A stretch of 27,414 nucleotides of DNA from NCBI RefSeq assembly GCF_000006405.1, contig NW_003201363.1:1-27414 (forward strand), in the 5' to 3' direction. The notes below the pieces were generated by a model that saw only the letters and a list, made by a program, of their open reading frames with translations, was not told the origin of the DNA and ran no database searches. This document shows positions 9,186-20,376 of this stretch, piece by piece. This DNA comes from Perkinsus marinus ATCC 50983. Lineage: Eukaryota; Perkinsozoa; Perkinsida; Perkinsidae. The position numbers and the translations under genes are program-made. How positions within the stretch are numbered: position 1 is the stretch's first letter; every line of letters begins with the position of its first letter.

Positions 9186-11066
9186 ATGGACAAGCCTGCG
9201 GATTTGCGTCTATCGAGTGGTGAAGATCTTGAGCCTCAGCCTAAGCCTACACGGCCCGCTACAGTATTGAGTACCGTTATACCACCGTCCGGTAGCACGT
9301 CTCAACACGCCACCATGGACTCTAACAGGACTATCCATGAAGCTGGAGGGACCTTCTATGCTGGGCCTCCAAATGATGACCCAAGGGTCACTTCGCAGTC
9401 AAGTCCTAATATCGAGCACAAGGCCAAGAGCCCGACTCTGGAAGATACTTACTCTACCTACCGCGCCATCATTGGCTCCGATGGGTCGTGGATCCACGAC
9501 ACTAACTACTCTGATTACACGGAAGGTGCGTCTGACGTAACTCGTATCCTCGTAGGCGCCACGAAGATGGTAGCCGGATTCCCTGCATCGTCGGCGTTGG
9601 ACAACCCTGCCTCTGTGGTGATATTGGCATTTAAAATGCAAGCTTGGTACCCTCAACTACACCGATGGTATGGTTCATTGAAGGGTCTTTATGACGGCTT
9701 TCCTGACATCGCGTCTTTTCTGGATCAATATGACATTACTGAAGGACTTCGGCAACTCGCCAGGTTGGTCGCTAATGAAGGTTGGGGCCCAACCGTAATG
9801 GCTGCTCTGATCTGCGAACACGCATGCCGCAAACCTGAGTCGTCGAGGAGCCGATCGATCGCGTTTACTCTATACTCCCTCCTATCGGCGGATAACGAAG
9901 ACGAATTGGTCCAGGGTTTGAGGAAATCAGCATCCCCCGCCGACCAAGTCCGGTATGTGAGCATCCAGGACATGTCCAGTATCAGGAGCAAGCACTATGC
10001 GAGGATCCTAAGTGTTGACGAGCGCGATGGCCCGATGTGGAAACTATGCCTACATACCTCCCTCGCCTCACTGCAAGCTGCGGAATACACTCCCCTTAAT
10101 GTCGAAGATCTACGTTATCGCTGGTCATCTATCTCACAGAAGAAAGATGAGTACATCGTGGACTACGCGGCGCGAGAGTCGGCTAAGTATGAGAACTATG
10201 CCAAAGCTCTGATGCACCTGGGCATAACAGCCCCTTCTCCCTACGAAAGATTGGTCTCTTTCGCCTCACGACTTCAACCAAACATGAAGACTCTCCTAGG
10301 TAAGCATATGCGATCCAAAGACCTGACCCTGTATGCCTCTGATTATGATTACATCTGCCGCACTCTGATTAAATTGGAGAAGACCTACTATGTGACCTAT
10401 GAATTCGAGACGCATGGTATCAAGACGACACGCAAACCCGATGACTGGATTCCGGTTATCCAAACCACCAAGCCTCTCTCTGGTGCATCAGATGGCCCAT
10501 ATAAAGGCAAACCTAAGCATGACTGTCCTCATTGTGGAAAAAAGGGAGTTCGCCATCCGCCTGACCTATGTTACTCTAATCCCTCTGGGAAAACTATGGA
10601 CGGCCACAAAGACAAGGCTACTGATACCTCTAGGAATGCTGCTTCTCGCACTATCTCTGCGGCGCAAAGCTCTGCCGTTCCACAACCCGAAACTGCGGTG
10701 CCTCAGTTCATGGTTTTGCACTCCGGAAGCAATATGTCGGTTGAGGACAAACTCCATGTGCCGTGTGCCTCCGTTTGGTTGCTGAAAGCGAGAGGATGCA
10801 AAGTTGTCATGGGCATCGACTCCTCCTCTGAAGTTACTATGGTGGATCGAAAAGTGGTGTCAACTCTCGCTAGTCCTGGCGCATCCCTAGAAACTAGAGA
10901 AGTGAGGAAGAGGACATGTCGAGCGGCGTGTGGCAGCCTATTCACCATCTCGCAAGATTATCTACTTCGGCGGATACTTATGATGTACTTATCCGCATTT
11001 CCGCGAGTTAGGGACGAGATAAGGCAAACTGATTGGGCCTCACCGCAATCTCAAATGAGTCCTTGA
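9186..11066 (+). CDS. Retroelement Gag-protease polyprotein (Ty3/gypsy-like)
   Basis: Open frame of 626 codons from ATG 9186. The N-terminal third is Pro/Ser/Thr-rich, and the middle, with WYPQLHRWYGSLKGLY and FAFASRL-like helical stretches ending in RLVSFASRLQPNM, is consistent with a capsid region. Near residue 440 is a zinc-knuckle-like CPHCGKKGVRHPPDLC (C-x2-C-x6-H-x4-C), which would bind element RNA. Near residue 540 is VVMGIDSSSEVTMVD, the position and shape of an aspartic protease active site, but with Ser where the family has Gly (D-S-S instead of D-S/T-G), so activity is doubtful. The frame ends after SQMSP without reverse transcriptase. The pol part continues about 580 nt later after a deletion. 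An internal 5' methionine such as 9315 is possible. Retroelement identity is strong because of the downstream RNase H and integrase pieces. Confidence 0.75.
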   Translation: MDKPADLRLSSGEDLEPQPKPTRPATVLSTVIPPSGSTSQHATMDSNRTIHEAGGTFYAGPPNDDPRVTSQSSPNIEHKAKSPTLEDTYSTYRAIIGSDGSWIHDTNYSDYTEGASDVTRILVGATKMVAGFPASSALDNPASVVILAFKMQAWYPQLHRWYGSLKGLYDGFPDIASFLDQYDITEGLRQLARLVANEGWGPTVMAALICEHACRKPESSRSRSIAFTLYSLLSADNEDELVQGLRKSASPADQVRYVSIQDMSSIRSKHYARILSVDERDGPMWKLCLHTSLASLQAAEYTPLNVEDLRYRWSSISQKKDEYIVDYAARESAKYENYAKALMHLGITAPSPYERLVSFASRLQPNMKTLLGKHMRSKDLTLYASDYDYICRTLIKLEKTYYVTYEFETHGIKTTRKPDDWIPVIQTTKPLSGASDGPYKGKPKHDCPHCGKKGVRHPPDLCYSNPSGKTMDGHKDKATDTSRNAASRTISAAQSSAVPQPETAVPQFMVLHSGSNMSVEDKLHVPCASVWLLKARGCKVVMGIDSSSEVTMVDRKVVSTLASPGASLETREVRKRTCRAACGSLFTISQDYLLRRILMMYLSAFPRVRDEIRQTDWASPQSQMSP

Positions 11067-11236
11067 GGACGTGGGTTAGTGGAACGAACTGACGCCCTTG
11101 CTCACCTTGCTCGAAAAAACTAACGTTAGATCATAAATGTTCCCAAATTGAGGGCGAGTCCGAGGGGCTTGAGTAAAGTTTGCTCAGTAAACTAACCGGT
11201 TCTCATCCTTGAGTGAGACTATCTTATCTTAGGTTC

Positions 11237-11289
11237 TCGAGTTCTTTACCGTTTGAAGGTAGCCTACCTTTAAACGGTAAAGAACTCGA
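11237..11289. repeat. Near-perfect palindrome 1
   Basis: Two 26-nt arms beginning TCGAGTTCTTTACCGTTT with a single central base and one mismatch. It would form a strong cruciform. It lies 3 nt from palindrome 2. Confidence 0.9.
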
Positions 11290-11292
11290 AAA

Positions 11293-11333
11293 CCCCTTTT
11301 ACTTACCTACCTTAGCTAGGTAAGTAGAAGGGG
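11293..11333. repeat. Near-perfect palindrome 2
   Basis: Arms CCCCTTTTACTTACCTA and TAGGTAAGTAGAAGGGG around a 7-nt loop, with one mismatch. It directly follows palindrome 1. Neither palindrome shares sequence with the other, so these look like separate hairpins of one foldback insertion or two insertions. Confidence 0.85.
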
Positions 11334-11549
11334 TCTCGATTAAACACGGTCTTGCAATTGCTCGCTGATAAAAGATTTGCACCGTCAATTACCAGTCGAC
11401 ATTCGCAGATTTTGTGAAATCCTTGAGAAAATACATGCATACTGCGATGATTATAATATGATCTATGCGCTATTATGATGATCCTTGTGCTCTCAAGGTC
11501 TCGTGTACTGTTGCCGTCATACATGAAGCTGATAAAGATGATTGAATGT

Positions 11550-11645
11550 CACCCAAAACGCAGTTTTGGAAAAAATTGAGAAATATTTCAAATTTTTCAG
11601 AAAATTTCTGAGAAATTCAGTAATATCTCAGGTGAAATATTTCAC
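11550..11645. repeat. AAATTTC-rich insertion at the 5' edge of pol remnant
   Basis: A run of AAATTTC, GAAATATTTC and TTTCAGAAAATTTC words in both orientations ends exactly where the pol frame becomes recognisable (11646). The block at 13218-13325, at the other end of the pol remnant, uses the same words. They may be members of one MITE family or decay hotspots. Confidence 0.55.
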
Positions 11646-13217
11646 GGTCTGGCGGCACCTTACTTCAGCCACCCTGCTCCCCTCCACGAGGCGGCCAATA
11701 CATCACCCTTCAAGTGGACGGACGAGTGTATCGCAGCCCAACAGAGCCTCTTGTATCACCTTGACAATGCTCCGAGGGCCTACTTAGCCTATGAAGACAT
11801 CCTCAACATGGACAATGCTGAGGCTTCCTTATGTATTACTACGGACGCCAGCCAGATCGGTATTGGAGCTCACTTATGGTATGTTCGTAAACCGGCAAGG
11901 GAGGTTTCGATACCTGCGAGTTGGAGGATTGGCCTACCTGATCAGTGCCCACAGCGCCCTACTTGATCAAAGCCAACAACAATGGCATGTATTTGAAAAG
12001 GAGAGCTATGCAATTTTTCAAGCCTTCGCAAAGTGGAGAGCATTAATCATCAGTGTTAGTCGACTGTCACGAAGTGGCGATGAACCATCGGTGGTGCTAT
12101 TTAGCGACTCTACAGTGGCACTGGCCAAGTTCATGAACAACAATGACGAGGATCTGTTCTCCGGTAAGACTGCTATAAAAGCCCGCCGATTTCGGGCATG
12201 GCAAATGGAGATGTCCGAGTTCGACTACGTCAACATCAGGATGGCACATGTTCCAGGAGTATGTAACGTCCTATCCGACCTCTTCAGTAGATGTGCAGAA
12301 CGTCTTGAACAAAGCCACATGACCCCTGTCGATGAAATGGCGAACGAGGCTCCCACAATGCCAATCTATTTGCCTACTTATGGAGAAGCACAAGAGGAGG
12401 ACGGCGACAATACTGTCGGTCACATCTACACTGGCGCTATCTATGACTATGAACTTTCACACCTGGCTATGACACCGTCCCAGGCCGAGATCATCGCGGA
12501 TTCCTATGCGGTTGATGAAACCATGTATCTGTCAGTCCGACTCAAGGCAGTCTGGGCCGCAGCTAATGGATTGCTGGACTCAGAGACCTACTCGGACATC
12601 ACCAGCGTGGAGAAGGCCAAGGCAGTGGCATGGATTGAAGCTCGCAAGTTTATCACGTCTCTGATCTGTAAGGAGAATGGCGCTATGGGCCTCTTTACAC
12701 AGAGTACCAACAGGGAGCAAGACTTGCGGAAGCTCCCATGGGTGCTGGTGATACCTGGCCCTGCAGTATTTGTTAACGAGTTAAGGCTGGTTACGGCGTA
12801 CGATCCTCAACAACAACTACAGTCTGCTCGCCAAGGTCTGCTGCTCTATGCCCACGATTGCAAAATTCACGTACCCTATGACAGAGCGCTACGCGTTCTC
12901 CAAGCTATTGCCTGGTGGCCTGGTATGGGAAGCGACCTTCTAACGCACATAAATGACTCTGATTTGTGCTTACGGCTTTATCCTTCGAAGCATCTACCAT
13001 ATCGCGGTGTGACTTCCTGTGAAACTATCGCCGTCTCTCCCTGTCACCTGGAGGTGAGGCGTGAGGAAGTGGACCGTACCCGAGCCACTCCGGCGGTTGA
13101 GGGCACTGTGGACCCTGCTAAGCTAAAGGAAGGAGATTGTGTACTGGTTCGTTTGGTAACGGGTGCTGATGTTCTGGGCTTGTATGCGTGGCCTAGTGTA
13201 GACAGGGTTTGCCCTTT
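11646..13217 (+). pseudogene. pol remnant: RT connection, RNase H, integrase pieces
   Basis: From 11646 one frame encodes PFKWTDECIAAQQSLLYHL, the connection region after the RT palm, and LCITTDASQIGIGAHLW, the start of RNase H with its first Asp. At about 11900-11925 the frame shifts by one and continues with EKESYAIFQAFAKW (Glu), VLFSDSTVAL (Asp) and VPGVCNVLSDLFSR (last Asp), so all four RNase H residues survive. An integrase zinc-binding remnant follows (AHDCKIH...WWPGM; His pair kept, one of the two Cys lost). The sequence then jumps straight to LKEGDCVLVRLVTG, which resembles the integrase C-terminal tail, and the DDE integrase core is missing. RNase H before integrase supports Ty3/gypsy or a relative, not copia. 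The element is dead by two internal deletions and a frameshift. Confidence 0.8.
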
Positions 13218-13325
13218 GGGCACGGGCGGAAATTTCCGAAGGAAATTTTCGAGAAAATTTCAGAAATTTCCGTTGAGGCTGGAAATTCTTGGAAATTTGC
13301 TAAAAATTCCCAAAAAATCGTGCCC
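13218..13325. mobile_element. MITE-like insertion with GGGCACG inverted ends
   Basis: A 108-nt AT-rich block of GGAAATTTCC-type words bounded by GGGCACG on the left and CGTGCCC on the right. It ends the pol frame. Target-site duplication not clear. It is probably related to 11550-11645. Confidence 0.55.
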
Positions 13326-13599
13326 AGGGTAGTAGAGAGGAGAGAAGTAGTTCAGATTCACTCATAATGGCCGAATAAAGCTAGTGAAGGCGTTCGCAGG
13401 TGTCTACTGGTCACTATGAATACATCTTGCGGTTACCCTCAGTCTGAGGGCCTCAGATATCGATCAGGTGGGCGTGCGCGTGAGCCTCTCAAGAGTTAGC
13501 GATTCTCCAACTATCTTGCAATCTTGCGTTCTCTCTCTCGAGAGTCGAATAGTGTCGGCAATTAAAAGGTAAATCGTAAGGCTACAGGGTACGATCTAA
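13326..13599. other. Short region without a gene
   Basis: No supported frame. It contains CTCTCTCTCGAGAG at about 13531, a short self-complementary run, and otherwise looks like decayed retroelement or LTR sequence. Confidence 0.4.
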
Positions 13600-13860
13600 G
13601 GACAAAATCTCGCTCGCCCTCAGACACTTTCTAAGGAAAATTTTGCCATTTTCTAAGGAACTTCAGCCTTTTCCTAAGGTACTTCTGCCTTTTTCTAAGG
13701 AAGCCACCTCTCCACTAATGGGTCCTTCCGGCCTTGTTTTGCAGCTTCGCCTTGGATAACAGTCTTGCCTTGGATAACAGCTCGGGTTTCGGGTTGCCCT
13801 GGATAACAGTTCGGGTTTCGGGTTGCCCTATCCGGTTTCGGGTGGGGTTTCGGGCTTCCC
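13600..13860 (+). repeat. Right CTAAGGAA / CCTTGG repeat block, candidate 3' LTR part
   Basis: AATCTCGCTCGCCC leads into four CTAAGGAA or CTAAGGTA words about 24 nt apart, then CGGCCTTG and repeated GCCTTGGATAACAG and CGGGTTTCGGGTTGCCC. Order and orientation match the block at 8712-8962 on the other side of gag and pol. This supports a pair of diverged LTRs around an element of roughly 5 kb. Confidence 0.55.
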
Positions 13861-14267
13861 TTCCCCCGCTTTCACCTACAATCCTTTTTTTTCTTTTTGG
13901 TTTTGCGGTTTGGGTTTTGCCTTGCTGTTAAGGGATCTGGGTTGCTTATCTTTCACTGGTGACCCAACTCCCTCGTACGTTTAGAAATCTGTTAGTGATC
14001 ACGAAGTTTCTCGTGATAATGTGTTGCTCTGCAACGTAGCTGCCCATAGCCACCTCGACCTTCCTTGCGGGTTTGATCTGCCAAGCTGAATCACGAAGAC
14101 CCCTTCCACTAACGCAACGTTTCTTAAGCCCTCTCAGGACGCTTACTCCTCGCCTGCCTGGAGCTCGCGGCAGCGGAATTCAGTTAGATACGTCATCACG
14201 TAGATAAGTACACCGAGGGGTACTTAGAAAGGCCAATCGGCGGCTACCGTGCTGCCAGCACGTTTAA

Positions 14268-14345
14268 GTGAAAAATGGGCGAGCGAGATTGTTCCCTTGG
14301 AAATGGAGATCTTCCTTAGATTTTACCTTTTCACCTAGGAATACG
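14268..14345 (-). promoter_or_regulatory. Inverted copy of the CTAAGGAA/GCTCGCCC module upstream of the next gene
   Basis: Read on the minus strand this gives CTAAGGAAG, CCAAGGGAAC and AATCTCGCTCGCCC, the words of the two blocks flanking the retroelement. It lies 118 to 195 bp before the ATG at 14463. It is either a solo fragment of the LTR or a regulatory module borrowed by the neighbouring gene; nothing in the sequence decides between these. Confidence 0.4.
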
Positions 14346-14462
14346 TTGAGAGAGTCCAATCCCACCTTAGAGTGCAAGAAGTACACGTACGCGCATGATG
14401 AAGTCCTCAAGGGTCAAACCAAACTACTTGGTAGTTGCTAAGGCCGCCTTGGTGAATAGTGC

Positions 14463-17215
14463 ATGCCCTTCGATCCCCTATCCGGGCTGTCCGTCCTTGG
14501 TGTAGCCAAGGCTGCAGTCATTCCTCTCAAACTGGCTTGTGCTGGAGGTAGACCCCACGATCTCTGTTATTTATGATAACTCTCCTTAAGGTGCTTCTAG
14601 TGGTACCCATGCTGTCCCTGTAGTAGCTGCTGCTACCCACCTCCTTGAGCCCTCTAGCCTCGCTGTAAAGGCATCAGCCATGCTGGGTAAGTGAGCCTTC
14701 CTCTACACCAACCAATAGATCCATCGTAGGTAGCAAGACAGGAGCAGCAGCAGCTACTGGCACTGTGGCTCCCCAAGGTCAATCCATCATCGACTCGGGG
14801 CAGGATCATCCCTTCTGGTGGCGAGTCACCCATGAGGTCCGCTAAACCGTCACGATATTCTACGAACCCCACCTGAATGCCCTCAGGGTCATGGCCTTAC
14901 CAATGAACAGCTCCAACACCCCGAAGTGATGGGCATTACAGCAGAAGATGGTAAGCTGATCTGCCCGACTACTAAGTGGCTATATGATTGCTATTGCCAG
15001 TACCAGTGAGCGCAGTACCCGACCCTTATGCTATGTCCACGAAGGCTACAGGGAGCCTACTCGGGCCATGGCACCATAATGATATCCCCCAGCATAGTAT
15101 CAAACCCAGCACTGATATGAACCAAGTCATACAGCAGGCCAATGAGGTTGACTATGGCCATCTCACACAAGGAGAGCGGCTCGCCTCTCAGTTGAAGGCA
15201 GACTTGATGAAGAACCCGAAGTTCTCTAATCCCATGAAGATGTACCAAGACATGGCTGCTGAGTTGAAAGCCCACGTAGGGTCCACTTCTAGCCTGGCTA
15301 CTCACAGTCACCTTTAGTATCCCCATTTCGGTACCATCACCACTAAGGAGAGCTCTTTCCTGCTGGCTCCAGGTGAGCAGCAGCAACCTCTTTCTATACC
15401 ACACCTTGTCGTCATCATCAGCAACTGCCTCACTATTGCCGACTTATAATGGTAGAGTCCCGCTAGACTTCCTCGACACTGTAGCAGCAGATGATGGCGA
15501 GGAAGTGACCATCATCTCTTCAGTGTTGCAAGGTAGGACCCTCTATACTGTAGAGTAAACCATTTTCCGGAGCTTGGTTTCCGAGATGGATTCAATTCCG
15601 AAGTTACGGCTGTTATAGGCTACGATGAAAACATATCATCTTACTACATTAGGATTGCTAATCTATCGTTTACTACGTAAGCAGTTGGCACTCGAACTAT
15701 ATCAAAAGTTCCACAACTAACTTCCATTTTCACAACTAAGAAGGTCCACTCGTAGGTACCGCTAAGGCCATCAGCGGCTTCTGCCGCGGCTACGCTAGTT
15801 CGTGGAGAAGTATGTCGACAGTGATGGTTGAGATCATAGCGTGATGATGATGTATTCCCAATAACGATTGCTTGGCTCTCCTTGGTGTTATCAACGACTA
15901 CGTGATGATTATTTCTACTGCGTATTATACTCGTGTTCAAGTGACGCCAACCCCCGTTGAGAGCCCTTACGTAATGCCAGTAGACCCCATCACGGGCTCA
16001 GCTCTGGCGGTGAAGGCCTTGTGCGTTCTGCCACTCAAAGTGGCAGCAGTTGGTGGCGGATGTAACCTCTCTACTACACTTACGTACTACTACTAGTGAC
16101 TATTCAGACCATACTGCTGCTACAGCTGTTGTAGCCGCGGCTCCCACCCCAGAGATTACTAGCTTCGGTGCTTATGGTCCTCCTGAGATCACCACCATGC
16201 AGCCCACGGTCCAATTGAACCCCGCTGGAGCACCGCTGCGTAAGCTGAATTGGAATATTCAATAATATTTTTTATCGTTTCAGCTACTGTTGACGTACCG
16301 CCCCCGCCCGAACTGACATTTCCTCCTGACGTGTTCACTAACATTGAAGGACTCGTCAACTCTATCACGGTCAGTTACAGCAGCCTAGTGGTGTGATTCT
16401 GGGTATCTCCATGTCAGCTTCCTGATCCGACTACCTTCACCGCGGGAGCTCCAGGGACATACCATGAGTTCCCAGGGCCCATCGACATCAGCAGTAGCAC
16501 ACCTCCCCAAACTGTCATCATGGAGTCTCTTTGTCGTCTTTTTAGCCGGCCATGCTGTACCCAGTGTAGATGGAGAGATCAGGACAGCCGCTGACCTGGG
16601 CATGCAAGACCTCGTTGATAGAGCTAACGCGGTAGCAACCTCTCTGTCGGTGGTGACAGCAGCCCTCTTTGTCAGCTCAACAAGCAATTATTCGGCCACC
16701 CAAACACGGGTGTCCCGTCTCAGATGTATAAGGACGTCTATAATGAGATCGTCAACAGAGTAGGTTTCCTTGCCTCGTCGGATATAGACTATTCGAGTTT
16801 GGCCAGGCTCATGCACTTGGAAGATACGACGTGTTCCCACGTATAGGAAGTGCTATTACTGACGCCATCGGTAGTCAACCTGAGCTAACTCGTGAGTGAG
16901 GGCATCGTAACAGTACCCAAATTGGTGTCCAATTTAGCGGTAGAGCCCTCCGGTGTGAACGGTGTGTTCATCCCTGTCATCGAAGCTGTGCGCGCCACTT
17001 GCGGTGACTGTTGCCGTCGCCCTGTCACCCAGGGGAGCTCTTCCTCAAGCAGCTTCCTTGACGTTGAAGGTACGCTATAGTTGGGTATTTAGTGTGGTCC
17101 CTTGTGGTGAGCAGATACAAGCTGTTTGAGGAGGGTCCTCGCTGAAACGTACACGGCCTATGCCGAGGCCTGGATCGGCATCTCTTCGGCTTTGCACGAG
17201 ATCATGGCGGCCTAA
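14463..17215 (+). CDS. Unrecognised 600-residue protein, 18 exons with very small introns
   Basis: Exons: 14463-14547, 14591-14686, 14730-14836, 14887-14950, 15001-15275, 15318-15372, 15422-15532, 15586-15676, 15767-15809, 15962-16009, 16050-16239, 16284-16369, 16418-16513, 16578-16631, 16676-16759, 16807-16891, 16938-17069, 17115-17215. All 17 introns are GT-AG (14 are 40 to 64 nt, others 90 and 152), and many donors are GTAAG or GTGAG. The joined exons total 1803 nt: 600 codons plus TAA, with no stop. The ATG follows an in-frame TAG. The N-terminus is Ala-rich, a helical part has MNQVIQQANEVDYGHL, the middle is Pro/Thr-rich (VDVPPPPELTFPPDVF), and the C-terminal third is helical (MYKDVYNEIVNRAHALGRYD) with a CGDCC cluster. 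I do not recognise the family. Exons 9 and 10 are the least certain. No clear signal peptide or membrane span. Confidence 0.75.
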
Positions 17216-18589
17216 TTTCATCATTATCTCGATTTCTTTCAACAACAATATCAACCAGTATCAGATTATTCTATGCCATTCGATTTCTCTGACGCGAAAT
17301 GTTGCGTTGTTGAACATTCTAAATTGGTCAGTAGCCGGACTGCAGACCCATATCTGAGTCTATGAGGAGGTTGCAGTACTGCTATTCGAACTAGGGCCTC
17401 TGGTCACACCTCAACGCAAATCACGTGTCGAGAGTTGCTTTCTCCAGCCTGTGGTGGTTGCGTGATTAGCGTTTTGCGCTTTATTGCGAATCCATCAGTC
17501 GGCACGTTTTTGAAATGATCAAAATTTGAAATTTTGAGAAACGCACTGAAAACAGCCGGAAAATCGAAGTTCTCGGAATGGTGGGATTCGAATTGAAAGT
17601 GTGTTAATTATTGACGATTCGGGTAAACATCAAATTGTCCTGAAGATGCTGTGGAGATGTACTGAACAACATAAAGAGCCCTTCGTGACTGGATCGGTTT
17701 CACGGGTTTTTATAGTATGACTGGGAAATAGCTTTAGATTCATATCCGGTTTGAAACTGTATCACTCGAGAGACTACCCAATTGAACTCGAATTGGACCG
17801 AGCCGTTATCACTAATAAGTTAACCCATCCACACACAACTAAATTCACGGAGTAGATGAAAATTATGATGTAAAAAGTCAAGAAGGATTAGTCCGGATCA
17901 AGAAGCAGTGGCCATTGATCTACACCTTCCAGAAATCTATTTGGCGACTGAGCCTACCGATTTAACAAATAAGACAATCACGTTCGCGGATAGGGACATC
18001 AATTTCATGATTAAGGAATGCAATTTCACGAAGGACATCAATTTTGGTAAGAGCTCCGATGATGACGATTAACGCTGTGCGGCCCCATAGACTATTCCTC
18101 AAGAGTAGCGCAACTCCACACAAGACTGAAATTCAGTCACTGAATGACTTGAGGCTCCTTGAGGAATATTTAAGGCGTTACTCAAGGTAACACAACTTGC
18201 TACCATGAAACAAGCCCGGAGATGGAGTGTGTGCAGGGATACTAAACTCCTAACAATAGAACTCAATATACGACAAGTGAACAGAGGTAGCCTTGCACGA
18301 CAGTGGACATAGAATGGACCAAAACATATCAGAATAAGTTACATTAAAACTATGATTACGAACTACGTATGAGCTACAACTAGCTCTAGCTTTGGAGCAC
18401 CTCAGCACGCAGAAACAATTGTGTTCGGACCGAAAATTGGGGACAAGGAAACAACGTGGCACAATGGTTTAGCCACTGGCACAACATGTGCTATGTGTAA
18501 AATTGACAGGCGCGCGAATCGAACCTTCGCTCACCGGGAGACAGGCGTGAACTTCCCTGTCTCCCCATTTAGACATTCGAAATATCTTT
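17216..18589. other. Intergenic region with a dispersed repeat
   Basis: No supported coding frame on either strand. It holds the repeat at 17691-17807 and, near 18457-18530, a plus-strand A-box-like TGGCACAATGG and a minus-strand B-box word GGTTCGATTCG. These do not combine into one tRNA. The part before 18590 would be the promoter of the EF-hand gene; no TATA box or spliced-leader site stood out. Confidence 0.5.
17691..17807 (+). repeat. Dispersed direct repeat, copy 1
   Basis: The words GATCGGTTTCAC, TATAGTATGACT, TTAGATTCATATC and ATCACTCGAGAGACTACCCA occur here in order, ending GACCGAGCCGTT. The same series recurs at 26729-26860 in the same orientation with small insertions. Likely two copies of an old mobile element fragment. 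Confidence 0.85.
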
Positions 18590-20245
18590 ATGTCCATCAT
18601 TCCAGAAGTGTTGTGTCGGCAGCCTCCATCAGCAGCCTCTGGAGTATCGGAGCATTCGGGATGGAATGGACGTCATCATGTTATCTTTTCCAAAGACAAC
18701 GAGTGCTTTACCTATCACGGTCGTAGCTACTTTGACAGGCCGCGTAGTGCCTCTGGTTTGCACCAAGAAGCAGCAGGAAGGGTTATGTAAGCCAAGCTCT
18801 CTATGGAGTCTATTCGGTGTAGTCTCAATGATAAGTGTGAAGGGAACATTCGGACATGGTCAACTATATGTGTCGGTGACAATATGAAAATTGTGAGAGG
18901 AAAATTTTGGGGAATTCTCGTTGGTTTCTGTACAGTTCTACCCGAATTCATATATAAACTCAGCGGAGAAAACTATAACGAAGACAATAATGGAGTATTA
19001 CCCTAGTGATATGAACACACTAGTGTAAAACATATTTCCCCACTACTGCATATCACCGCGAATATCGCGCTTTTTCACGTAAAACGGGTCGTTAAACTCG
19101 CATAAATATAGCGATAACTATCGAGCTCAGCTGAGGAAAGCGAACTTCCGTTGTAAGGTACCCCACGTGGCGACTAGACTGCATCATCCCGGGATCAGAC
19201 CTATCCAGAATTTGCCTTCCCAAAGCGAAGAAGGCGTACAACTCCAGAGGGCTGCAACTGACGCCATCTATGATACTCAAAGAGGGCCGTTGGGACCACC
19301 GACATACTGTGGTATTTTCTAAGGATAACGAACATAATCTTCCGAATCAAAGATCATATTTTGATCGCCATCGGGAGCCGCTGAACTTCTCCACTCATCC
19401 GTCCTTGAATGATGGACTGCAGTCAACTGGGCTGAAGCCCACTTGGAAGTTACCTCAAGAGGGTCAATCCCCGAGCAAGTCTGGTAGTGAGCTCTCTAGT
19501 AGATGTTGTTGGTCATTGTTGTTATCATCGCAGTTTTCCGTTCATCATTTTACGAGCCTTGTACCTCCGAACCACCATGGCTCGACCGTCACCACATTCT
19601 GTTTAGCAAAGGCAACCCTACTTTCGGGAAGAACCTCCGTAGTTACTTTGATAGGTAGGATCAGTTCGAATCTGCAGGGCAAGAAAAATTGCCGATTTTC
19701 AGGCCCAGGGAGCTCTCAGTTACTCCACTGAAGGACTCTGTAGGGAACCCCACAGCACTTGTGTTTTCTAGCATATTTTCAGGGCGCTGATGATCCCACA
19801 TTTCCTCGTCAACTGGATGTGACTTGGAGTCTACCACCAGATGGAGAGAAAATCAAAAGAGAACAGGTGAGCATTGTTGCGTGTAGTAAGGACATATTAT
19901 GATGGAGTTTTCACCAGTTTTATGGGAAAAGGCGTAATACTCTGTGAGAAAGCCAATATTCGCGGTGATATGCAGTAGTCGTGAAATATTACTATGTAAT
20001 AACATTGCTAGAAAAAATAGTATTGATATTGTTGTAAATATTTTCATATCACTTATGAAACTCCATTGTGTCCTGGTCAGGCCAAGATTGCGGATTTCTT
20101 TCATCCTCCTGGAGTAGTTTGGATACCTCTTAAGAAGGAGAGAGCTGCGGCTCATTCGTGAATCAATGAACTTTATCAAATTCAGCGTCACATGAAATGT
20201 TCCTTTGTTGTTGTGATCACCAAAATGCATGTTGGGTTGGCCACC

Positions 20246-20340
<95 letters not shown>

Positions 20341-20341
20341 C

Positions 20342-20376
<35 letters not shown>

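Larger units (their letters stand above)
11067..11545. other. Gap between gag-pro and pol remnants
   Basis: No coding frame. In an intact element the protease end and reverse transcriptase palm would lie here. Instead there are two adjacent palindromes (11237-11289 and 11293-11333), so the RT palm appears deleted and replaced by short insertions. Confidence 0.6.

Noticed and set aside
19655-19677. Ultra-short introns of 22 to 24 nt
   Set aside because: Alternatives of 43 to 48 nt with the next AG gave better protein matches (for example SYFDRPR restored by a 48-nt intron). Only the exon 14/15 border near 23950 remains ambiguous between 24, 33 and 42 nt.
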